Source of the DNA: JAFALX01 sp050734185
Lineage (GTDB): Bacteria > Chloroflexota > Dormibacteria > Aeolococcales > Aeolococcaceae
Reading direction: 5' to 3'
Assembly: GCA_050734185.1 (NCBI GenBank)
Contig: JBOHUE010000016.1
Coordinates: 1 to 11,256, forward strand
Length of the DNA: 11,256 bases
Positions 7,437 through 11,256 of the stretch are shown here, piece by piece (position 1 is the stretch's first letter; each line of letters starts with the position of its first letter). The notes under the pieces were generated by a model. The model searched no databases, was not told the DNA's origin, and worked only from the letters and a program-made list of their open reading frames with translations. The translations under genes and the position numbers were made by a program.

Positions 7437-7461
7437 ATCTCACCAGAGGTTTGTCACGGAG

Positions 7462-7483
7462 TGCGAGGTAGGTTCGCCTCGCA
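7462..7483. repeat. Inverted repeat TGCGAGG / CCTCGCA
   Basis: Perfect 7-bp arms (7462-7468 and 7477-7483) enclose an 8-base loop TAGGTTCG. It is part of a run of adjacent dyads. Confidence 0.5.
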
Positions 7484-7486
7484 GTT

Positions 7487-7503
7487 CTGGGGTCTAGCCC
7501 CAG
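7487..7503. repeat. Inverted repeat CTGGGG-TCTAG-CCCCAG
   Basis: Perfect 6-bp arms flank TCTAG. It repeats the arm-5-arm layout and CTAG centre of the dyad at 7383-7399 but with different arms. Confidence 0.55.
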
Positions 7504-7514
7504 GATTCAGAATC
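7504..7514. repeat. Short inverted repeat GATTC-A-GAATC
   Basis: A perfect 5-bp dyad around one base, abutting the end of the 7487-7503 dyad. Alone it could be chance; its position directly next to another dyad is why it is listed. Confidence 0.35.
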
Positions 7515-7595
7515 GCCCCAGCTGGCCATTCGTGGTCCTCCCGTAAGCCTGTTGCCCGGCAGCTTCCACACACACCGGGTTGCAGATGGATCATA

Positions 7596-7653
7596 GGTCT
7601 TAAGACGCTGGAGCCGGTGCGCCCCTTGCGGGGTGCATTGGCGTCTTAAGACT
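7596..7653. repeat. Long hairpin closed by two GTCTTAAGAC palindromes
   Basis: Bases 7597-7608 pair perfectly with 7641-7652 (12 bp, with a G-T at 7596/7653). An inner stem 7615-7625 with 7630-7640 adds 11 bp, including three G-T wobbles, and closes on a TTGC loop. TGGAGC (7609-7614) is bulged on one side. Each outer arm contains GTCTTAAGAC, itself a perfect palindrome. No T-tract follows, so it is not a standard terminator. It might be a repeated element, a structured RNA or a set of operators. Confidence 0.7.
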
Positions 7654-7666
7654 CCGTAGCTAAGGG

Positions 7667-7678
7667 CGTCTTAAGACG
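7667..7678. repeat. Third palindrome CGTCTTAAGACG
   Basis: A perfect 12-bp palindrome containing the third copy of GTCTTAAGAC (7668-7677). With the copy at 7643-7652 it forms a 13-base direct repeat (GGCGTCTTAAGAC at 7640 and 7665) with a 25-base period. It lies 120 bases upstream of the kinase start. Confidence 0.65.
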
Positions 7679-7707
7679 TGCAGCAACGATGTGTAATGCG
7701 CGCACGC

Positions 7708-7769
7708 GAGGCCAGCAGGTGCACCACCCGTAACGGCCTCACACGCAGTGGTGCAAATGCCTCACCTGC
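7708..7769. repeat. Interleaved inverted repeats just upstream of the histidine kinase
   Basis: Three pairs overlap here: GAGGCC (7708-7713) with GGCCTC (7735-7740), GCAGGTG (7715-7721) with CACCTGC (7763-7769), and TGCACCAC (7720-7727) with GTGGTGCA (7748-7755). GGTGCACC at 7718-7725 is also a palindrome by itself. The last two pairs nest, so one folded structure or a pair of operator half-sites is possible directly before the predicted promoter. Confidence 0.5.
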
Positions 7770-7783
7770 GAAGCGAGCGCGCC

Positions 7784-7789
7784 TACCAT
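7784..7789 (+). promoter_or_regulatory. Possible -10 element for a leaderless kinase transcript
   Basis: TACCAT (TANNNT class) ends 8 bases before ATG 7798, so transcription would begin at or next to the start codon. No Shine-Dalgarno stands in the gap, which supports leaderless translation. No good -35 is seen. Confidence 0.35.
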
Positions 7790-7797
7790 CTCATTCG

Positions 7798-9282
7798 ATG
7801 GCACACGATCTGAGCGCGTCGCCGCCGCGGCTCGGACCCCGGCTCGCATTGGGCTCGCGACTTGGCCGGCTCACCGCGTTGGCGCAGCTGCTGCCCAAGA
7901 CGCCGCCGCTCGGGCGTGTGCAGTACACGCCGCCACTGCTGCTGTACGTCGGTGGGTGCTTCGCGCTCGCCGTCGGACTCAGCGTCTGGCTGGTGCGCCC
8001 GATCGCGGATTGGGTGGGGCTGGCGACGGGCGCGACGATGGTCCTGTTCATGGCGCTGTTCGCGGTGCGCATCGCCGCGATCATGCGCAGCTCGTGGACG
8101 CCCAGCGTGTTGCTCCATCTCGGTCTGGCGTTGACGTTTGGCCCCGCAGGTGCTCTGGCGAGCGGGGTTGCCGAGTCACTCGGCGTGGCCGTGCGCGTGC
8201 GCAACGGCTGGTTTCGCACGGTGTTCAACGTCGGCGATCACGTGCTCTCCAACCTCGCGGCGTGGGCGGTGTATGCGTTCCTCGTGGGGCGTGGGGATGG
8301 TTCGCTCGCCGTCATCGTGTCGTCGAGCCTCGCCGCCGGGGTGACGCACTACGTCGTCAACGACGGAATGTTGACCGCGGTGCTGAGGCTGACCGGTCCG
8401 CCCGTGCCGGTGCTTCGCATTCTCCGCAGCTACCTGCCGTCGCTCCCGTACAGCGTCGGCTATGGGCTCGCGGCGTGGACGTTCAGGGTGCTGCACGCAC
8501 AGGCGGGGGCGCTCGGCTTCGTGTCGGCAATGATCCCGGTGCTCATGCTGCAGGGCTTCCTCGTGGTCTTCGTGCGTCGCGTCCAGGCGTACGAGGCGCA
8601 ACGAACCGCTCATCAGAAGGAGCGCGAGGAGCTGCTGCAGAAGGCGGTCGACGCCTCAGAGGCGGAGCGCAGGCGCATCGCGCGCGACCTGCACGACGGC
8701 GTTGTGCAGAACCTTGCGGGCATGGCGTTCACGCTCACCGCGACCGCGTCGGAGATGAAGGACCACGGCCCGCTGAACGGCAACGCGGAACTCCTCGACG
8801 TGCTCGAGCGGTCCGCCGAGGAGACGCGAGCGGCGATGAAGGATCTGCGCACCCTGATCATCGAGATCGCACCGCCGACGCTGCGACGCGAGGGACTGCA
8901 CGCGGCGCTGCTCGAGGTGCTGCGCACCATCCAGAGCGGTGGCACCAAGACCCGCCTCGAGCTGCCCAGCAACATGCGCCTGCGTCAGGACCGCGCGAGC
9001 CTCATCTTCCGGGTGGCGCAAGAGGTGCTGCGCAACGTCGCTGCGCACGCGGAGGCGACGCACGTGTCCGTGGTGTTGAAGGAAGTGAACAGCTTTGCGG
9101 TGCTGCGCATCAGTGACGACGGCAAGGGGTTCACTGCCGGGGACGTGGCGCGGCGGCGCGCCGAGGGTCATGTCGGCACCAACGCGATCGTGGAGCTGGC
9201 CGAGGAGGCCGGCGGCACGCTCGACATCCAGTCGCAACCCGGGAAGGGCACGAAGGTGACTCTCAGGGTTCCCGCCGAGTAG
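7798..9282 (+). CDS. Membrane-bound sensor histidine kinase, NarL/DesK type (HisKA_3)
   Basis: The 494-residue protein has about 40 cytoplasmic residues, then some six or seven membrane helices up to about residue 265 with short loops. A short coiled coil (AYEAQRTAHQKEREELLQKAV) leads into the dimerisation helix. The phosphoacceptor is His299 in ERRRIARDLHDGVVQNLAG, a classic HisKA_3 H-box. The ATPase domain shows an N-box (EVLRNVAAHAEATHV), a G1 box (DDGKGF) and GKGTKVTLRVP. The segment GHVGTNAIVELAEEAGG replaces the usual GHxGL with GT. There is no large external sensor, so the signal is probably read in the membrane. The start at 7798 is preferred over an upstream in-frame GTG at 7678, whose added residues are unstructured and cross the repeat region. 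The stop is 4 bases before the receiver gene, the obvious partner. Confidence 0.93.
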   Translation: MAHDLSASPPRLGPRLALGSRLGRLTALAQLLPKTPPLGRVQYTPPLLLYVGGCFALAVGLSVWLVRPIADWVGLATGATMVLFMALFAVRIAAIMRSSWTPSVLLHLGLALTFGPAGALASGVAESLGVAVRVRNGWFRTVFNVGDHVLSNLAAWAVYAFLVGRGDGSLAVIVSSSLAAGVTHYVVNDGMLTAVLRLTGPPVPVLRILRSYLPSLPYSVGYGLAAWTFRVLHAQAGALGFVSAMIPVLMLQGFLVVFVRRVQAYEAQRTAHQKEREELLQKAVDASEAERRRIARDLHDGVVQNLAGMAFTLTATASEMKDHGPLNGNAELLDVLERSAEETRAAMKDLRTLIIEIAPPTLRREGLHAALLEVLRTIQSGGTKTRLELPSNMRLRQDRASLIFRVAQEVLRNVAAHAEATHVSVVLKEVNSFAVLRISDDGKGFTAGDVARRRAEGHVGTNAIVELAEEAGGTLDIQSQPGKGTKVTLRVPAE

Positions 9283-9286
9283 GGGC

Positions 9287-9703
9287 ATGATGCGCGACGG
9301 CGACATCCGAGTCCTCATCGTCGACGACCATCCCGTCGTGCGCAAGGGACTCTCGACGTTCCTCGGCAACGAGCCCGACCTCGAGGTGATCGGCGCCGCA
9401 GAGGACGGTGAGACCGCCGTGCAGATGGCGGCGGCCGACTGCCCGGACGTGGTGCTCATGGACCTGTCGATGCCGGGGATGGGCGGCATCGAAGCGACCA
9501 AGGCGCTGGTGGCGCAACACCCCGACATCAAGGTGCTGATGCTCACGTCGTTCGGTGGCCACGAGCGCATGGTCGAGGCGCTGCAGGCAGGTGCCGTCGG
9601 CTATGTGGTGAAGGACAGCGCGCCGACCGAGATCCTCCGTGCGCTGCGCAGCGTATGCCGGCCGGGCGGGTGGGAGGCGAACGAGACACCGGTCGCCGAG
9701 TAG
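9287..9703 (+). CDS. Stand-alone receiver domain response regulator (NarL-type REC, no HTH)
   Basis: The 138-residue protein is a CheY-fold receiver most like the NarL/FixJ group (IRVLIVDDHPVVRKGL). The acidic pair is D13-D14, the phosphoacceptor is D59 in DVVLMDLSMPGMGG, the switch Thr is T87 and the conserved lysine is K109 (GYVVKD). NarL proteins normally continue with a LuxR-type helix-turn-helix of about 60 residues. Here the chain ends about 15 residues after the receiver, and the next gene starts 21 bases later, so there is no space for a lost HTH. ATG 9287 and ATG 9290 are adjacent; AGGGG at 9281-9285 is spaced better for 9290. The kinase upstream is the likely phosphodonor. Output must go through binding another protein or act as a phosphate sink. 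Confidence 0.9.
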   Translation: MMRDGDIRVLIVDDHPVVRKGLSTFLGNEPDLEVIGAAEDGETAVQMAAADCPDVVLMDLSMPGMGGIEATKALVAQHPDIKVLMLTSFGGHERMVEALQAGAVGYVVKDSAPTEILRALRSVCRPGGWEANETPVAE

Positions 9704-9710
9704 CGTCCGG

Positions 9711-9716
9711 CACAAT
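9711..9716 (+). promoter_or_regulatory. Possible -10 hexamer for an internal leaderless HAD transcript
   Basis: CACAAT ends 8 bases before ATG 9725, the same hexamer and spacing as at 3704-3709. No Shine-Dalgarno lies between. It could allow the last genes of the cluster to be expressed separately from the kinase pair. Weak evidence. Confidence 0.2.
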
Positions 9717-9724
9717 GGTCTGCG

Positions 9725-10402
9725 ATGTCCCCCGAACCCGCTGAGCGGCGACAATTCGACGCCGCCATCTTCGACCTCGGCGGCGTGATGACCGAGCCGC
9801 TGTTTCGCAACCGGCACGACATCGACGCCGAGTACACGGACCTCGTCGCGTTCTTTCTCAACGACTTCCGCGACACGTATCACCTGCCGACCGGCGTGCA
9901 CGATCTGCATCTGCTCGAGACCGGCCGGATTTCGGATGACGAGTTCTTCGACCGCATGTGCGTGCGCTACGCGGACGCCGGCAACGAGCCCATCGACCCG
10001 CGCGTGGCGCAGAAGGTGATCTTCGGGCGTGGCATGGTGGCGTCGAGCTCGATGGCCGACGCGGTGCGCCAGGTGAAGGGCGCCGGCTACCGGACCGCAC
10101 TGCTGACCAACATCTCGCGGGGTGGCGAATCCCTGGTGCGAGACATCATCACGTCGGACGCGCTGTTCGACGTCATCGTCGATTCGTCGCGCGTCGGTCT
10201 GCGCAAGCCGGATCACCGCATCTATCGGCTGACCTGCGAGCGGCTCGGTGTCGAGCCCGAGCGCTGCATGTTCGTTGACGACCTCGAGTGCAATGTGAGC
10301 GCCGCCGCGGAGCTCGGGATGACCGGCATCCACTGTCTCGACCCGGTCGATGCCGCGGATGAGGTCGTGCGGCTGCTGCTCGGTCACCAGGTCGCGCCGT
10401 GA
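9725..10402 (+). CDS. HAD-superfamily phosphatase (subfamily IA, YihX-like)
   Basis: The 225-residue protein shows all four HAD motifs: I, AIFDLGGVMTEP with nucleophile D17; II, LLTNIS with T128; III, K161 in GLRKPDHRIY; IV, MFVDDLECN with D185-D186. A helical cap lies between motifs I and II (about 25-100) and contains LLETGRISDDEFFDRM, resembling the cap of YihX-type sugar-phosphate phosphatases. The DxG form of motif I is usual in this branch. Cytosolic, magnesium-dependent removal of phosphate from a small metabolite is expected; the substrate is unknown. It lies 21 bases after the receiver gene and its stop overlaps the next gene's GTG by 4 bases (GTGA), so translation of the two is probably coupled. 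Confidence 0.88.
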   Translation: MSPEPAERRQFDAAIFDLGGVMTEPLFRNRHDIDAEYTDLVAFFLNDFRDTYHLPTGVHDLHLLETGRISDDEFFDRMCVRYADAGNEPIDPRVAQKVIFGRGMVASSSMADAVRQVKGAGYRTALLTNISRGGESLVRDIITSDALFDVIVDSSRVGLRKPDHRIYRLTCERLGVEPERCMFVDDLECNVSAAAELGMTGIHCLDPVDAADEVVRLLLGHQVAP

Positions 10403-11172
10403 CCGACGAAGCCGTCTCGCGTCTGATCGACGACGGCGCGGCGGGCATCGAGGTGGCAGGCGCCACCGACCGCGGCACCGTCCGAACCGAGAACCAGGAC
10501 ATGTGGGAGGCGTTCGTCACGGTGCCGACGCCGTCCGGTACCCGGGTCGCGCTCGTCATCGCCGACGGGATGGGCGGTCATCGCGGCGGCCGGGAGGCGG
10601 CGGAAGCAGCAGTCGAAGCTGCTGTCGCGCGGCTGCGTGAGGGCGGCGCCGCACCCGAGGCCGTCGAAGCGGCCATGAACGTTGCCAACGCAGCGGTCGC
10701 CGGCGTACGCAGCGTCATCGGCGGTGAACCGGGTACGACGCTCGTCGTCGCTGTGGTCGACGGCAACCGCGCGCTCATCGGCAACATCGGTGACAGCCGC
10801 GCGTACGTGATTCGCGACGGGCACAGCGAGCAGCTCACCTTCGACCACAGCTGGGTCGGTGAGGAGCTGCGCGCCGGGCGCCTGCAGCCCGACGAGACGC
10901 GGCATCATCCGCGGCGCAACATCATCACGCGCGCCGTGATGGGCAACCCGGTGGATCCCGACATCATGACGGCGCCGCTCGAAGCCGGCGACACGGTGTT
11001 GCTGTGCACCGACGGGATATGGGAACCACTCTCAGACCAGGACATCGCCGAGCTGATGACGAACGCCGGCCCGCTTGTTCGCGACCTCGAGCGTCTCTGC
11101 GAGGCCGCCCTGGACGCCGGCGGCCGCGACAACGTCACCGCGGTGGCCGCGCGACTGCCGGTCGCCGGGTAA
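10399..11172 (+). CDS. PP2C-family (PPM) serine/threonine protein phosphatase
   Basis: At 257 residues this is a bare PP2C catalytic domain of the bacterial Stp/PstP size, with no membrane anchor. Motifs in order are TDRGTVRTENQD (D34), IADGMGGHRGG (D56), a GTT strand, IGNIGDSRAYVI, ITRAVMGNP, LLCTDGIWE (D205) and GGRDNVTAV (D244). These acidic residues are the expected metal ligands. The usual NED of motif I is NQD here, keeping the Asp. The enzyme should dephosphorylate Ser/Thr (or Ser of partner-switch proteins) using Mn or Mg. No Ser/Thr kinase is in the window. GTG 10399 is part of a GTGA overlap with the HAD gene. Its place after a kinase and a bare receiver suggests one signalling unit, though a physical link is only inferred. 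Confidence 0.93.
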   Translation: MTDEAVSRLIDDGAAGIEVAGATDRGTVRTENQDMWEAFVTVPTPSGTRVALVIADGMGGHRGGREAAEAAVEAAVARLREGGAAPEAVEAAMNVANAAVAGVRSVIGGEPGTTLVVAVVDGNRALIGNIGDSRAYVIRDGHSEQLTFDHSWVGEELRAGRLQPDETRHHPRRNIITRAVMGNPVDPDIMTAPLEAGDTVLLCTDGIWEPLSDQDIAELMTNAGPLVRDLERLCEAALDAGGRDNVTAVAARLPVAG

Positions 11173-11185
11173 GGTTCGGCACCGG

Positions 11186-11256
11186 ATGGCACAAAGCTAC
11201 GCCAAGCTCGCCGCGGTCATTTTCGGGATTGTCGGCGTCGCCGGGTTCTTCACCGG
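11186..11256 (+). CDS. Start of a small membrane protein, possibly DUF4383-like (3' end outside window)
   Basis: ATG 11186 opens a frame to the window edge reading MAQSYAKLAAVIFGIVGVAG and then FFT. That is the short polar start followed by a hydrophobic helix seen in DUF4383-type membrane proteins, whose first helix often has the form L-x-G-x-x-F-x-x-V-G-x-x-G-F. It begins 13 bases after the phosphatase stop, so it may belong to the same transcript. Only 23 complete codons are visible; the family is a guess. Confidence 0.5.
   Translation, partial: MAQSYAKLAAVIFGIVGVAGFFT

Larger units (their letters stand above)
7307..7797. other. Non-coding divergent region rich in inverted repeats
   Basis: This stretch of about 490 bases lies between the start of the minus-strand MFS gene and the start of the plus-strand histidine kinase. 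The only open frame of note, 62 codons from 7461, has no recognisable protein character and runs through hairpins. The stretch holds at least nine separate dyads, listed individually. No tRNA, RNase P, tmRNA or known riboswitch pattern was recognised. It must contain the control signals of both divergent genes and may also encode a structured RNA. Confidence 0.6.

Noticed and set aside
7462..7583. tRNA-like segment suggested by GGTTCG at 7471
   Set aside because: No acceptor stem, D-arm or anticodon arm could be placed around it.
7461..7649. 62-codon open frame on the plus strand in the non-coding region
   Set aside because: It has no recognisable protein features or ribosome site and runs across two dyads and the long hairpin; GC-rich sequence produces such frames by chance.
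7596..7653. Integron attC-like site
   Set aside because: Length and one-sided bulge are reminiscent, but the RYYYAAC / GTTRRRY boxes are missing and no integrase or cassette gene is near.
7678..7797. Upstream extension of the histidine kinase from GTG 7678
   Set aside because: The extra 40 residues are basic and unstructured, overlap the inverted-repeat field, and ATG 7798 has a well-placed -10-like box.
9655..9725. Frameshifted HTH remnant after the receiver
   Set aside because: Only about 70 bases separate the receiver end from the HAD start, too short for the domain, and no frame there resembles a LuxR-type HTH.

Overview
The window is uniformly GC-rich bacterial chromosome packed with protein-coding genes. 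I see no rRNA, tRNA, CRISPR array, transposase or phage gene. The GC-rich codon use, the HtrA-type protease with a proline-rich cytoplasmic tail, the NarL-type kinase/regulator pair, the PP2C phosphatase and several apparently leaderless starts fit a high-GC Terrabacteria lineage (Actinomycetota, or a Chloroflexota/Dormibacterota-like group). The sequence alone does not fix the phylum.

Left third (1-3602): the last codons of a plus-strand gene meet the end of a minus-strand pair head-on. That pair is sqdB (UDP-sulfoquinovose synthase, a very clear assignment) followed by a two-domain glycosyltransferase. The transferase joins a GT2/DPM1-like cytoplasmic domain to an ArnT/PMT-like GT-C membrane domain. 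The two genes overlap by 4 bp and the second probably starts at a rare CTG. Together they suggest making a sulfosugar or hexose donor and putting it on a lipid or surface glycan.

Middle (3603-7306): a short divergent region leads to a multi-pass flippase-like protein (LPG-synthase TM / UPF0104 family). It overlaps an HtrA-like membrane-anchored serine protease with a full catalytic triad and a PDZ domain. An MFS transporter on the minus strand converges with the protease, leaving only 6 bp between the stops.

Non-coding stretch (7307-7797): about 490 bp without a convincing gene but crowded with inverted repeats. These include three copies of the palindrome GTCTTAAGAC, two of which close a long hairpin.

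Right third (7798-11256): a co-directional cluster of a membrane NarL-family histidine kinase, a stand-alone receiver with no DNA-binding domain, a YihX-like HAD phosphatase, a PP2C protein phosphatase and the first codons of a small membrane protein. It reads as a signalling operon in which His-Asp phosphotransfer sits beside Ser/Thr dephosphorylation.

The most notable points are the sqdB plus GT2-GT-C pairing, the CTG start, the palindrome/hairpin field, and a receiver whose output must act through protein contact rather than DNA binding.
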